Shown: piece after piece, positions 8,486-16,998 of the stretch | How the letters are laid out: every line of letters begins with the position of its first letter | Position numbering within the stretch: position 1 is the first letter of the stretch | Assembly (NCBI GenBank): GCA_003251535.1 | Contig: QKFD01000054.1 | Coordinates: 1 to 32,243, forward strand | Direction: 5' to 3' | Source of the DNA: Chromatiales bacterium | GTDB taxonomy: Bacteria > Pseudomonadota > Gammaproteobacteria > Thiohalomonadales > Thiohalomonadaceae | Length of the DNA: 32,243 nt | Notes under the pieces: model-generated | Databases searched by the model: none | The model's input: only the letters and a program-made list of their open reading frames with translations | What the model was told of the DNA's origin: nothing | Made by a program: the position numbers and the translations under genes

Positions 8486-9721
8486 ATGAGTCTTGTTCGC
8501 CCCTTTCCCGCTCTGCGTCCCGCTGCCGGTCGAGCAGCGGAGGTGATTGCCCCTCCATACGATGTACTCAACACCGCCGAGGCGCGCACCCTGGCCGCAG
8601 ATCGCCCTTATAGCTTTCTGCACATCTCCAAGCCGGAGATCGATCTCCCCCTTGACACCGACCCCTATGCAGCGGAGGTCTACGCCAAGGCGGCCGAGAA
8701 TCTGGCGGCGATGCAGGCGGCGGGGGTATTGAGCCAGGAGGATGCCCCTTGTTATTACGTCTACCGGCTGGTGATGGGAGAGCATAGCCAGATCGGTCTG
8801 GTGGCGGGCGCCTCGGTGGCCGACTATGACACCAATCGCATCCGCAAGCATGAGTTTACCCGACCAGACAAGGAGGATGATCGGGTTCGGCAGATCGAGG
8901 CCCTCTCCGCCCAGACCGGCCCGGTCCTGCTCGCCTACCCGGCTGCCCCCGAGGTGGACGCCATCCTGGCGGCGGCCAGCAGCGGGGCGCCGGAGGCAGA
9001 TGCCAGCGCCGAGTCCGGGGTGCGCCATACCCTCTGGGTCATCCGCGATGAGGCGACCATCCGCCGGCTCACCGAGCTGTTTGACGCCATGCCGGCCATC
9101 TACATCGCCGACGGCCACCACCGCTCCGCCGCCGCCTCCCGGGTCTGCGCGACACGCAAGGCGGCCAACCCCAACCACACGGGCGAAGAGCCGTACAACT
9201 ACTTCCTCTCCGTCATCTTTCCCCACCACCAGATGGCCATCCTCGACTACAACCGGGTGGTGAAGGACCTCAACGGCCTGGATCCGGCTAGCCTGCTGGC
9301 CGAGCTGGCAGAGCGCTTCTCCATCGAGCGCTCAGAGCAGGCGGTGAAGCCTGCCGCAGCGGGGCAGTTTGGCCTCTACCTGGGGGGGCGTTGGTATCGG
9401 CTGACCATTCGGCCCGATCTCATCCCGAGCGATCCCGTGGGGCGGCTCGATGTCAGTCTGCTCCAGAACAACCTGATTGCCCCCATCCTTGGCATCGATG
9501 ATCCGCGGCGCGACAAGCGCATCGATTTCGTCGGCGGGATCCGTGGTCTGGCAGAGCTGGAGCGGCGGGTTGACTCCGGCGAGATGGCATTGGCCCTCTC
9601 CCTCTATCCCACCTCCATGGAGGACCTGATGGCGGTGGCCGACGCCAATGAGGTGATGCCGCCCAAATCCACCTGGTTTGAGCCAAAGCTGGCCGATGGG
9701 ATGGCCTCCCAGCAGATATAA
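8486..9721 (+). CDS. DUF1015 family protein
   Basis: This 411-residue soluble protein matches the DUF1015 family, which is widespread and poorly characterised. Hallmarks are PFPALRP and VIAPPYDVLN at the N-terminus, RKHEFTRPDKEDDRVRQ near residue 140, and YIADGHHRSAAA about residue 215. The conserved charged motifs look like active-site elements, but I do not assign a reaction. The ATG at 8486 has an AGGAAA ribosome site at normal distance; a frame extension to 8447 lacks one and does not match the family. The gene reads divergently from the zinc-ribbon gene with about 130 bases between, and is followed by a GC-rich hairpin. Confidence 0.9.
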   Translation: MSLVRPFPALRPAAGRAAEVIAPPYDVLNTAEARTLAADRPYSFLHISKPEIDLPLDTDPYAAEVYAKAAENLAAMQAAGVLSQEDAPCYYVYRLVMGEHSQIGLVAGASVADYDTNRIRKHEFTRPDKEDDRVRQIEALSAQTGPVLLAYPAAPEVDAILAAASSGAPEADASAESGVRHTLWVIRDEATIRRLTELFDAMPAIYIADGHHRSAAASRVCATRKAANPNHTGEEPYNYFLSVIFPHHQMAILDYNRVVKDLNGLDPASLLAELAERFSIERSEQAVKPAAAGQFGLYLGGRWYRLTIRPDLIPSDPVGRLDVSLLQNNLIAPILGIDDPRRDKRIDFVGGIRGLAELERRVDSGEMALALSLYPTSMEDLMAVADANEVMPPKSTWFEPKLADGMASQQI

Positions 9722-9730
9722 CGCCGGTTC

Positions 9731-9758
9731 CCCCACCTGCCCCTGGCGGTAGGTGGGG
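9731..9758 (+). terminator. Hairpin after the DUF1015 gene
   Basis: Arms CCCCACCT (9731-9738) and AGGTGGGG (9751-9758) form a perfect stem that extends with a G-T and two C-G pairs. It begins ten bases after the DUF1015 stop. No T run follows, so terminator function is uncertain. Confidence 0.45.
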
Positions 9759-9905
9759 TGCTCCCCAGACGTCAACGGAATGATTTACGCTTGCACTCGG
9801 AGCCGGCTAACGGCGCTCAGTTTCAACCACCTAAACAGAGAATTCATCGGGGTCAGGGTGGGGTTGCGGCTTGCTAGAGTCCCGGCGGCGATGAGGAATC
9901 TGACC

Positions 9906-9934
9906 TAAATTCGAGAAGTTGCTCGCGCCGAAGG
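9906..9934 (+). promoter_or_regulatory. Weak sigma-28-like site before the chemoreceptor
   Basis: TAAA at 9906-9909 and GCCGAAGG at 9927-9934 resemble the flagellar sigma-28 boxes (TAAAGTTT and GCCGATAA), but the spacing is about two bases too long and the downstream box is imperfect. Sigma-28 control is common for chemoreceptor genes, which is the only reason to list it. Confidence 0.2.
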
Positions 9935-9975
9935 CAGTGGTTGGCAGGTTATAAGAGTGCCCTGGGGGGGTGGCT

Positions 9976-11586
9976 ATGAAGAATATGAGCCTGATGCAGA
10001 AGGTGCTGTTGATGGGGGGGCTGCTGGGGGTGCTGATCCTGGTAGAGACCCTTCTGGTGGCCGCTGGCACGGTGGTGGTCAAGGGCCGTAGCCAACAGCT
10101 TGCCGAACATGAGATCCCTCTACTCTCCCACGCCCATGAACTCAAGCTGGCGGTGGTGCAGGTGCAGCAGTGGCTCACCGACATCAGCGCCACCCGTGGG
10201 CTGGATGGCCTCGATGATGGGATGCAGGAGGCGGCCAACTACGCCCGGCAGTTCCATACGCTGATTGCCGAGATGGCCTCCATCGACCCCGCCAACGCCG
10301 AGCACTACCGGGCGATGGAGCCGGTGTTCGAACGCTACTACGAGGCGGGCCAACGCATGGCCAAGGCCTACATAGCCGACGGGCCGGCAGGCGGCAACGC
10401 CATGATGCCCGGCTTCGATGAGACGGCGGCCGCCCTGGCAGAGCAGGTGGATCCGCTCTTGGAGCAGGCGAAGGTGCGGGCCACCCAGCTGCTGACGGAG
10501 CAGCGTAACTACATGAGCTTCGCCCAGCAGTCGCTCTATCTCTCCCTCCCGCTGTTGACCGGGGTGATCATCTTCGCCGCCTTTGTGATGCACCGTACCC
10601 TGCGCACGGTGCCGCTGTTGGCGCGGGATCTGGAACGGGTGGCGGCCGGGGATCTCTCAGGCCAGGATATCAGCGGCCACTGCAACGATGAGGTGGGCAA
10701 GCTGGCCAATGCCGCCAGCTTGATGCGGGGTCGGCTACGCAGCCTGGTGGGGGAGGTGACCTCCGCCGCTGGCCAGCTCGCCTCCGCCGCTGGCCAACTG
10801 GCACAGTTGACCGGGCGCACCGAGCAGGGGGTGGAGGAGCAGCGCTCCCAGGTGGGCCAGATGGCGGCCGCCATGGAGCAGATGGCGGCGACCGCCCAGG
10901 AGGTGGCCAATAGTGCTGGTTCCGCGGCCACTGCGGCGCGGGAGGCGGACCATGAGGTGCATGAGAGTCGCACCATTGTGGCGGGCTCCATCCAGGCCAT
11001 TGAGCAGTTGGCGAGTGAGGTGGAGCAGGCGGCGGAGGTGATCGTTGAACTCGATCGGAGCGCCGAGGGGATTGGTTCCATCCTGGAGGTGATCCGCGGC
11101 ATCGCCGATCAGACCAACCTACTCGCCCTCAATGCCGCCATCGAGGCGGCCCGGGCCGGCGAGCAGGGGCGGGGCTTTGCGGTGGTGGCGGATGAGGTGC
11201 GCACCCTCGCCTCCCGCACCCAGCAGTCCACTGAGGAGATCCGCGCCATGATCGAGCGGCTGCAAGTGGGGGCCAAGAACGCCGTCAAGGTGATGCAGGG
11301 GAGCCGGGAGTTCGCCCACGGTAACCTGGAGCAGGCCTCCCGTGCCTCGGAGCACCTCTCTGGTATCACCCGCGCGGTGACCACCATCTCTGATACCACA
11401 GTGCAGATCGCCGATGCCGCAGAGCAGCAGAGCCAGGTGGCCGGGCAGATGAGCCACCATGTCAGCACCATCTCCCAGTCGGCCGAGGAGACCGCTGACG
11501 ATACCCGCCAGATCGCCGCTGCTGGCCAGATGTTGGCGCAGATGGCCGATGACCTCAGGGCATTGATCGGCCGTTTTCATCTCTAA
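9976..11586 (+). CDS. Methyl-accepting chemotaxis protein
   Basis: The 536-residue inner-membrane chemoreceptor has a first transmembrane helix at about residues 9-31. A periplasmic, mainly helical sensor of about 155 residues follows, of the four-helix-bundle kind, with no ligand suggested. A second helix lies at about 188-208, then a HAMP domain. The cytoplasmic signalling coil has the near-invariant hairpin tip around residues 372-420 ([38 protein letters not shown]). Gln/Glu-rich methylation regions flank it. An ATG at 9976 or a GTG at 9970 could start it; a G-rich ribosome site precedes both. The next gene, a response regulator, begins 18 bases after the stop, so the two probably form one signalling operon. 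Confidence 0.93.
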   Translation: MKNMSLMQKVLLMGGLLGVLILVETLLVAAGTVVVKGRSQQLAEHEIPLLSHAHELKLAVVQVQQWLTDISATRGLDGLDDGMQEAANYARQFHTLIAEMASIDPANAEHYRAMEPVFERYYEAGQRMAKAYIADGPAGGNAMMPGFDETAAALAEQVDPLLEQAKVRATQLLTEQRNYMSFAQQSLYLSLPLLTGVIIFAAFVMHRTLRTVPLLARDLERVAAGDLSGQDISGHCNDEVGKLANAASLMRGRLRSLVGEVTSAAGQLASAAGQLAQLTGRTEQGVEEQRSQVGQMAAAMEQMAATAQEVANSAGSAATAAREADHEVHESRTIVAGSIQAIEQLASEVEQAAEVIVELDRSAEGIGSILEVIRGIADQTNLLALNAAIEAARAGEQGRGFAVVADEVRTLASRTQQSTEEIRAMIERLQVGAKNAVKVMQGSREFAHGNLEQASRASEHLSGITRAVTTISDTTVQIADAAEQQSQVAGQMSHHVSTISQSAEETADDTRQIAAAGQMLAQMADDLRALIGRFHL

Positions 11587-11604
11587 CTGCGATGGGGTAG
11601 CTCC

Positions 11605-12906
11605 GTGACGGCGAACGGTTACCCCCCTGCCGATGGCGTCCCCCAGCCCGCTGGCGCTGCGCCGCCGGCGGTGCTGATCATCGAAGATAGCCGCACCTTG
11701 GCCCATATGGCCAACCGCGCCATCCAGGAGCGGCTCGGTTTTGTCACCCGGGTGGCCGGCACCTTCGCTGAGGTGCGCCGTCAGCTGGCGGAGCCACCCG
11801 TGGGGGGCTTCCTCGCCGCGCTGGTGGATCTCAACCTACCCGATGCCCCCCGCGGGGAGGTGCTGGACTACGTGGTGGCGGCGGGGGTGCCGGCCATCGT
11901 CCTCACCGCCAACTACAGCACCGAGCGGCGCCAGGAGATCCTCAAGCGGCGGGTGGTGGACTACCTCATCAAGCAGAACCGCCACACCTATGACTATGTG
12001 GTGCGGCTGTTGCGGCGATTGGACCGCAACCGCGCCATTGAGGTGCTGGTGGTGGATGACTCCCGCACCGTGCGCGGCACCATCGCCGCCCTGCTCAAAC
12101 TCCACAACTACCAGGTACTCACCGCCGCCGATGGGCGGGAGGCGCTGGCGGTATTGGCCAGCCACCCCCAGGTGGCACTGGTGTTGACCGACTATCACAT
12201 GCCGGAGATGGATGGCTTTGAGCTGATCACCGCCATTCGGCAGCGTTTTGAACGCCCCAACCTCTCCATCATCGGCCTCTCCGCCCAGGGGGCGGCCGAC
12301 ATCTCCGCCCGTTTCCTGAAACAGGGGGCCAACGACTTTCTGGCCAAGCCGTTCTCACCGGAGGAGCTTTACTGTCGGGTGATGCAGGCGGTGGAGACCG
12401 CCGAATATATCCAGGCCATTGAGGAGGCGGCCTTCCGCGATCCCCTCACCGGGTTACACAACCGCCGCCACTTCTTCAACCATGCCGCCTCCCGCATCGC
12501 CCTCCATCCGGAGCGGGTGGCGCTGGTGGCGATGCTCGATATCGATCACTTCAAGCGCATCAACGACACCTACGGCCACGATGGGGGTGACGCCGCCCTG
12601 GTGGCCGTGGCCAACAGCATCAAGCGTCACTTCGGCGGGGAGTTAGCCGCCCGCTTCGGTGGCGAGGAGTTCTGCATCCTCTTTCAGCATGATCGGCCAC
12701 CCCAGGCGCGGGTTCGGCTCGACAACTTTCGCCAGGAGTTGGCGGCCACGGCCATCCCATTTGGCAATGGCGCCATCGCCTGTACCGTCAGCTGTGGCCT
12801 TGCCTGGGGGCAGCTACTGGAGCCGGCCATCAAGGCGGCGGATGAGGCGCTCTATCGCGCCAAGGCGGCGGGGCGCAACCGGATCGAGCCGGTGGCGCTG
12901 GCGTGA
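11605..12906 (+). CDS. Double-receiver diguanylate cyclase (REC-REC-GGDEF)
   Basis: The 433-residue protein has two receiver domains and a C-terminal GGDEF domain. Receiver 1 (about residues 22-138) keeps the acidic pair (IIEDS), phospho-acceptor Asp75 (LVDLNLPD) and a conserved lysine. Receiver 2 (about 146-265) has VVDDS, Asp196 (LTDYHMPEMDG) and FLAKPF. The GGDEF domain (about 275-430) carries GGEEF at residues 352-356, so it should make cyclic di-GMP. The RxxD inhibitory site that usually lies just before the active loop is missing, so product feedback is not expected. It starts at a GTG 18 bases after the chemoreceptor gene, suggesting that the receptor and cyclase are co-expressed. Confidence 0.93.
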   Translation: MTANGYPPADGVPQPAGAAPPAVLIIEDSRTLAHMANRAIQERLGFVTRVAGTFAEVRRQLAEPPVGGFLAALVDLNLPDAPRGEVLDYVVAAGVPAIVLTANYSTERRQEILKRRVVDYLIKQNRHTYDYVVRLLRRLDRNRAIEVLVVDDSRTVRGTIAALLKLHNYQVLTAADGREALAVLASHPQVALVLTDYHMPEMDGFELITAIRQRFERPNLSIIGLSAQGAADISARFLKQGANDFLAKPFSPEELYCRVMQAVETAEYIQAIEEAAFRDPLTGLHNRRHFFNHAASRIALHPERVALVAMLDIDHFKRINDTYGHDGGDAALVAVANSIKRHFGGELAARFGGEEFCILFQHDRPPQARVRLDNFRQELAATAIPFGNGAIACTVSCGLAWGQLLEPAIKAADEALYRAKAAGRNRIEPVALA

Positions 12907-12930
12907 CCCATGGTGCGGTGGCGGCGTGGC

Positions 12931-13803
12931 TCAGTGTCGCCGGCCGGAGATCCGCACCCACCCCTCCCGTTCCAGGGGCGGGTCCAGCGCCAGGGCGTCG
13001 GCATAGGCGGCGGTCACCTCTGCTGCCTGGTGGCTGAGCAGGCCGGCCAGCGCCAGACCACCACCCGGGCGGGTCAATTCGATGAGGCGCGGGGCCAGCT
13101 CCACCAGCGGACCGGCGAGGATGTTGGCCACCACCCAGTCGTGGGGGGTGACCACCACCTGCTGCGGTAGGCAGACCTCTATCCGCTCCGCCACGCCGTT
13201 GCGGGCGGCGTTCTCACGGGTGGCGGTGAGGGCCTGGGGATCGTTATCCACCGCCAGCACCCGCTCTGCCCCCAGGCAGGCCGCAGCCACTGCCAGGATG
13301 CCGGAGCCACAGCCATAGTCAACCACCGTCACCCCAGGGGTGATCACACTGTCGAGCCACAGCAGACAGAGCTGGGTGGTGGGGTGGGTGCCGGTACCGA
13401 AGGCGAGGCCGGGGTCGAGCAGCAGATTGACCGCGGTAGGGTCGGGCGGGGTGTACCAGCTCGGCACCACCCAGAGTCGCTCGCCAAAGCGCTGGGGCTG
13501 GAAGTGATCCATCCAGGCCCGCTCCCACGGCTGGTCCGCCAGCGGCTCCAGCTTCCAGGGGGGCAGTGGCGTCACCACACTGGCCAGCTGGGGCACCAGC
13601 TCGGCCACTGCCCGCTCCGCCGGGAACAGCCCGGTGACCAAGGTCAGCTCCCAGAGCGGGGTGGTGGCTAGGGCCGGTTCATAGAGCGGCTGGTCTGCCG
13701 CGTCCATCATGGTGACCGCTTCCGCCCCTTGGCGCTCTAGCCAATCGGCGATGGCGGGGGCGTGATCGCGGGTCGCTTCGATGGTGAGCTGCTGCCAGGC
13801 CAT
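12931..13803 (-). CDS. prmA: Ribosomal protein L11 methyltransferase
   Basis: PrmA trimethylates lysines and the N-terminus of ribosomal protein L11 using S-adenosylmethionine. The 290-residue length is typical. The N-terminal L11-recognition domain (WQQLTIEATRDHAPAIADWLERQGAEAVTMMDA) is followed by the linker and the catalytic domain, with PGLAFGTGTHPTTQLCLLWL and the SAM-binding VVDYGCGSGILAVAA. VANILAGPLVELAP lies near the end of the active site. It ends 25 bases past the convergent GGDEF gene and lies 62 bases downstream of a small membrane-protein gene on its own strand. The usual partners (DUF3426 protein, dusB, fis) are about 4.6 kb away. Confidence 0.97.
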   Translation of the reverse strand: MAWQQLTIEATRDHAPAIADWLERQGAEAVTMMDAADQPLYEPALATTPLWELTLVTGLFPAERAVAELVPQLASVVTPLPPWKLEPLADQPWERAWMDHFQPQRFGERLWVVPSWYTPPDPTAVNLLLDPGLAFGTGTHPTTQLCLLWLDSVITPGVTVVDYGCGSGILAVAAACLGAERVLAVDNDPQALTATRENAARNGVAERIEVCLPQQVVVTPHDWVVANILAGPLVELAPRLIELTRPGGGLALAGLLSHQAAEVTAAYADALALDPPLEREGWVRISGRRH

Positions 13804-13865
13804 GGGATGGGTCTCTTATTGCGGGGGCGGGATCATAGCCGCTCGTGGGCGCCGACGGGAGGCGT

Positions 13866-14261
13866 TTAGCCGCAGCGGTCGTTGTCACGCCAGCGGGGCA
13901 GCTCATCCAGCTCGCGCCAAGTGCGGCGGCCGAGGATGAAGATGGGGAGCAGCAGCACCAGGAGGGGGAGGAGTGCAGTGGGGCGGAGCGTGCGCCACTC
14001 CGGCTCCAGTAGCAGGAGGGCGGCAGTGGCCAGCAGCCCCACCAGGCCGCCATAGAGCAGCGCCACCGGGGTGCGGGGCCAGCGCCAAGGGGCGAAGCCA
14101 ATGAGATAGGCGAGACCGGCGCCGAATAGCCCGGCGGCCAGCAGGGCACCAGACCCATCGCCCTGTAACCCACGGGCAATGGCCGCCAGCAGCAGCCAGA
14201 TCAGGCTGCCGACACCACCGCCAAGCCAGCCGATGCGTCGTCCCCGATCACTGCTACTCAT
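13866..14261 (-). CDS. Small four-helix membrane protein, unknown function
   Basis: This 131-residue protein has four predicted transmembrane helices (about residues 11-30, 38-57, 65-85 and 95-111). A charged, cytoplasmic-looking tail follows, ending RRTWRELDELPRWRDNDRCG. I recognise no family. Its ATG overlaps the stop of the upstream gene (ATGA at 14258-14261), which indicates translational coupling and supports this start. A much longer in-frame extension upstream (to 14708) is a low-complexity Pro/Arg-rich shadow of the neighbouring gene and is not used. It probably works with the glycine-zipper protein encoded just upstream. Confidence 0.8.
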   Translation of the reverse strand: MSSSDRGRRIGWLGGGVGSLIWLLLAAIARGLQGDGSGALLAAGLFGAGLAYLIGFAPWRWPRTPVALLYGGLVGLLATAALLLLEPEWRTLRPTALLPLLVLLLPIFILGRRTWRELDELPRWRDNDRCG

Positions 14262-14779
14262 GGCTGCGGTGGCGTGGCGCTGGGGGGTGGGAGCGCCATG
14301 TCGATCTCCAAGCCGGGGCAGCAGCCGCGGATGGCCGCTGCCACCGCCACCGCCTCGGCGCGCGGCACCTCCACCACCACCAGCAGCTGACCGGAGAGGA
14401 TCGCCTCCTCGTAGGCGCTCAAGGTGTGGTTGGGCATATCGATCGCCACCAGCCCAGATACCAGCGCCGCCGCACCAGCCCCCGCCAGGGTGGTGAAGAG
14501 TACCGCCCCGCCACCGAGCACCAGCCCGGCCGGTGGAAACGAGACCGCCAACAGGCCGCCCAGCAGCCCCGCTATCCCCCCCACACCGATGCCGAGGCGC
14601 AGGCCGTGGTGGAGATCGCTGGTGTGGCGCAGATCGGCCTCGGGGAGACCTTGGAGGGGTGTCGTGTGGTTGGCCACTACATGGATGTGGTGCTCCGGGA
14701 TCCCCCAAGCGCGCAGCTCAGCGACCACTGTTTGACAGCAGAATAGATCCGGGACTAGAAAGTGGAGGCGTTTGCTCAT
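14258..14779 (-). CDS. Glycine-zipper membrane protein, DUF1269-like
   Basis: The 173-residue protein has a short N-terminal alpha/beta part (KRLHFLVPDLFCCQTVVAELRAWGIPEHHIHVVA). A long Gly/Ala-rich hydrophobic centre follows (about residues 68-115, GIGVGGIAGLLGGLLAV ... GGGAVLFTTLAGAGAAALVSG), with a second alpha/beta part after it (GQLLVVVEVPRAEAVAVAAAIRG). This layout, two ferredoxin-like halves around a glycine-zipper hairpin, resembles DUF1269-type stress-linked membrane proteins; the assignment is tentative. The ATG at 14779 has an AGGGA site; upstream extensions are low-complexity. It is the first gene of a minus-strand group leading to prmA and is divergent from the DUF432-mscS pair. 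Confidence 0.78.
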   Translation of the reverse strand: MSKRLHFLVPDLFCCQTVVAELRAWGIPEHHIHVVANHTTPLQGLPEADLRHTSDLHHGLRLGIGVGGIAGLLGGLLAVSFPPAGLVLGGGAVLFTTLAGAGAAALVSGLVAIDMPNHTLSAYEEAILSGQLLVVVEVPRAEAVAVAAAIRGCCPGLEIDMALPPPSATPPQP

Positions 14780-14929
14780 GGCGGCATTCCCTGTGGTGGC
14801 CAACCGATTTCTATGAGCATACGGGGGGCCGGCCGGGGCGGCAACGGACGGGTGACCTGCGGTGGGCCGCCGGGCGCTGTCGTATGCCACCCCGCCGACC
14901 AGACTCAGCATGGCCGAAGAGGAGGGGTG

Positions 14930-15736
14930 ATGGTCGATACAATCCGCAGCTGGTGGGGTGAGCGATCACTGGCGCTAGGGGAGGGGGGCTATCTGCGACT
15001 CGGTGCCCGTGAGCTGTGGTTACAGCGCAGCGCCCACGACTGGCTGGTGGCCACCCGTGATGGCCGCGATCCCCTGGCGCAGGAGATCGCCCTGGAGCTA
15101 CCGGGGGTGTTTGCGCCACCGGCAGAGGCGCGCCTCTGTCGCTACGCCTTCTCCACCACCCACCCCCGCCTCTCCCTCACTCCGCGCCTAGCCGATCGGC
15201 CCCTGATCTGCCGCCCCGAGGCGCCCCTCACCCTACTTCCGCGACAGCAGGTGGAGCTGCTGGTCAGCTCACCCATCTGGGTGGCCTTGGCCGTGGGTGA
15301 GCCGTTACAGCCGCTGCTCGACCTGCCGCTGTTGCGCCTCTCTGACAGCTGGTTTGGCCCCCCCACTCGACCCGGTGGGCTCAGTTACGCCACCACCACT
15401 CGGGTCTTGACCGAGCGCTCTGCCGTTCACCCCTCACCCCTGCGCGCCATCACGCCGGTGGCGGTGCGCAACAGTAGCCCCACCCCTGTCACCCTGGAGC
15501 GGCTCAACCTGCCGTTGCCGATGCTGGAGCTATACCACGATCGACAGGGAGGGCTCTGGAGCGGCGTGGTGAAGCTGGAGTGGGAGCGGGCACAGGAGGT
15601 GGAGTTGACCCTGGTGGAGGGGCCCCCAACTGCCGCTGCGGGGGGCGAGCGAGTGGCAACGGCACGCCAGGCGGTGAGCCGCAATCTGCTATTTCAGGCG
15701 GTGGACTACCTATTCGGCGAAGGAGCGGGGCTATGA
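14930..15736 (+). CDS. DUF432 family protein
   Basis: This 268-residue protein resembles the DUF432 family (uncharacterised, first noted in archaea). Recognisable features are LRLGARELWLQRSAHDWLVAT near the N-terminus, a stretch of beta-rich sequence, and ITPVAVRNSSPTPVTLERLNLPLPMLELY in the C-terminal half. No signal peptide or membrane helix is seen. A strong ribosome site (GGAGGG) precedes the ATG at 14930; upstream codons are low-complexity and excluded. Its stop overlaps the ATG of the mechanosensitive channel gene (ATGA at 15733-15736). That coupling suggests a cytosolic or membrane-attached accessory of the channel, which is inference. Confidence 0.78.
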   Translation: MVDTIRSWWGERSLALGEGGYLRLGARELWLQRSAHDWLVATRDGRDPLAQEIALELPGVFAPPAEARLCRYAFSTTHPRLSLTPRLADRPLICRPEAPLTLLPRQQVELLVSSPIWVALAVGEPLQPLLDLPLLRLSDSWFGPPTRPGGLSYATTTRVLTERSAVHPSPLRAITPVAVRNSSPTPVTLERLNLPLPMLELYHDRQGGLWSGVVKLEWERAQEVELTLVEGPPTAAAGGERVATARQAVSRNLLFQAVDYLFGEGAGL

Positions 15737-16557
15737 GTTCGGCGATCGACAGCGCGGCGCTGTTGGAGTTTCTACACCAGGTGTGGCTCGCCCCTCTGGT
15801 GCGGGCGGCGCTGCTGCTACTGTTGGGGTGGCCGCTGGCTCGTCTGGCGAGTCGTGCCGCCGCCAGTTTTGCCCGCCGCTACGGCGGGCGGCAGGAGACC
15901 ATGTTGGCACAGCGGGCGGTCTTCTACGGCATCATTACCTTGGCACTGCTGGCGGCACTCCAGCAGCTAGGGTTTGATCTCACCATCCTCGTGGGGGCCG
16001 CCGGCATCCTCACAGTGGCGGTGGGTTTCGCCTCCCAGACCTCCGCCTCCAACATCATCAGCGGCCTGTTTCTCATCGGTGAGCGGCCCTTCGTGGTTGG
16101 CGACACCATCCAAGTAGGGCAGACCAGCGGCGAGGTGCTGGCGGTGGACCTGCTCTCGGTAAAACTGCGCACCCCGGACAACCTACTAGTACGAGTGCCC
16201 AACGAGATATTGATCAAGTCAGAGATCACCAACTTCACCCGCTTCCCCATTCGACGCATCGACCTCACCATGGGCGTGGCCTACCGCGCCAGCATCGGCC
16301 AGGTCCGAGAGATCCTGCTGGCAGTGGCGCAGAAAAACCCACTCTGCCTCACCGAACCCGAACCACTCTTCATCTTCACCGGCTTCGGCGACTCCGCCCT
16401 CACCTTCCAATTTTCCGTCTGGGTCGCACGGGAGAACTTCCTCACCCTGCGTAACGGCCTGTGGGAAGAGATCAAACAAGCCTTCGACGAAACCGGCATC
16501 GAGATCCCCTTTCCCCAAAGGGAGCTACATATCGCCACCCCGCTACGAATCGAATAG
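15733..16557 (+). CDS. Small-conductance mechanosensitive channel, MscS family
   Basis: The 274-residue protein is close to the size of E. coli MscS. Three N-terminal transmembrane segments lie at about residues 15-35, 57-78 and 82-115. The third is the pore helix with the Gly/Ala-rich pattern ILVGAAGILTVAVGFASQTSASNIISGLFLIGERPF. A beta domain (VVGDTIQVGQTSGEVLAVDLLSVKLRTPDN) and an alpha/beta vestibule domain follow. Such channels open under membrane tension to release solutes in hypo-osmotic shock. The start overlaps the DUF432 stop by four bases, so the two are co-translated. A longer frame to 15580 is a shadow of the DUF432 gene. Confidence 0.93.
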   Translation: MSSAIDSAALLEFLHQVWLAPLVRAALLLLLGWPLARLASRAAASFARRYGGRQETMLAQRAVFYGIITLALLAALQQLGFDLTILVGAAGILTVAVGFASQTSASNIISGLFLIGERPFVVGDTIQVGQTSGEVLAVDLLSVKLRTPDNLLVRVPNEILIKSEITNFTRFPIRRIDLTMGVAYRASIGQVREILLAVAQKNPLCLTEPEPLFIFTGFGDSALTFQFSVWVARENFLTLRNGLWEEIKQAFDETGIEIPFPQRELHIATPLRIE

Positions 16558-16660
16558 ATGCGAATAGATGGACAGGAATAGATGGACATCCATCACGAAT
16601 AGATGAACATCCATCATAGAAAGCTCCTTTTGGACGAATAGATGGACATCCATCATAAAA

Positions 16661-16697
16661 CCAAGGAAACCGATTTCTCGGAAAAATTCCTTTTGGA
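16661..16697 (+). terminator. Nested inverted repeat after mscS, possible terminator
   Basis: CCAAGGAA (16661-16668) can pair imperfectly with TTCCTTTTGG (16688-16697), and inside it CCGA-TTTC-TCGG forms a second small stem. It lies about 100 bases past mscS and has no proper T run, so a role as terminator is only a suggestion. Confidence 0.3.
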
Positions 16698-16706
16698 ATA
16701 CAGTAC

Positions 16707-16741
16707 AGCGAATAGATCAGCGAATAGATCAGCGAATAGAT
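16707..16741 (+). repeat. Twelve-base tandem repeat, three copies
   Basis: AGCGAATAGATC is repeated at 16707-16718 and 16719-16730, with a third copy ending AGCGAATAGATG from 16731. The unit shares GAATAGAT with the adjacent hairpin elements, so it looks like local slippage or expansion of an element's left flank. Confidence 0.85.
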
Positions 16742-16998
16742 GACCGAATAGATGGACAGCCATCATAAGAACAAGCTCCTTTTGGGACAGCCAGGATATT
16801 TGTGTGAGGACACCCATGTGAAGCTAGGTAAACAAATTTCCTAAAGGATGATTCAAAAATAATTAAGAGAAAAGCAGGCTGGGCATCAAGGTGGGAATGG
16901 GGGAGGCGGGGTTTTTCTTGCTCGACTGTCTAGTGAAGATGGACGGGGTAAGTAAATATAAAAAAGCGATGCCGATGGTTTCTGGGCGGCGATGTGAA

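Larger units (their letters stand above)
16567..16820 (+). repeat. Cluster of GATGGACATCCATC-type hairpin elements
   Basis: Four closely related elements, GATGG-ACAT-CCATC or one-base variants, occur at 16581-16595, 16602-16617, 16641-16656 and 16751-16766. Most are preceded by GAATA. Each can fold into a five-base stem with a four-base loop. A looser relative (GGACACCCATGTG) is at 16808-16820. They lie directly beyond the 3' end of the transposase gene. Confidence 0.8.
16558..16998. other. Repeat-rich intergenic region left of the transposase
   Basis: This stretch has no gene. It is less GC-rich than its neighbours and consists largely of short repeats: GAATAGATGGACATCCATCA-type hairpins, a 12-base tandem repeat, and two copies of AAGCTCCTTTTGG (from 16621 and 16773). 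The final part (about 16830-16998) shows nothing further. A frame at 16863-17093 is not supported. Confidence 0.75.

Noticed and set aside
13866-14708. 280-codon version of the four-helix membrane protein
   Set aside because: The first 149 codons are a Pro/Arg/His-rich shadow of the glycine-zipper gene; the ATG at 14261 overlaps the upstream stop in a normal coupling pattern.
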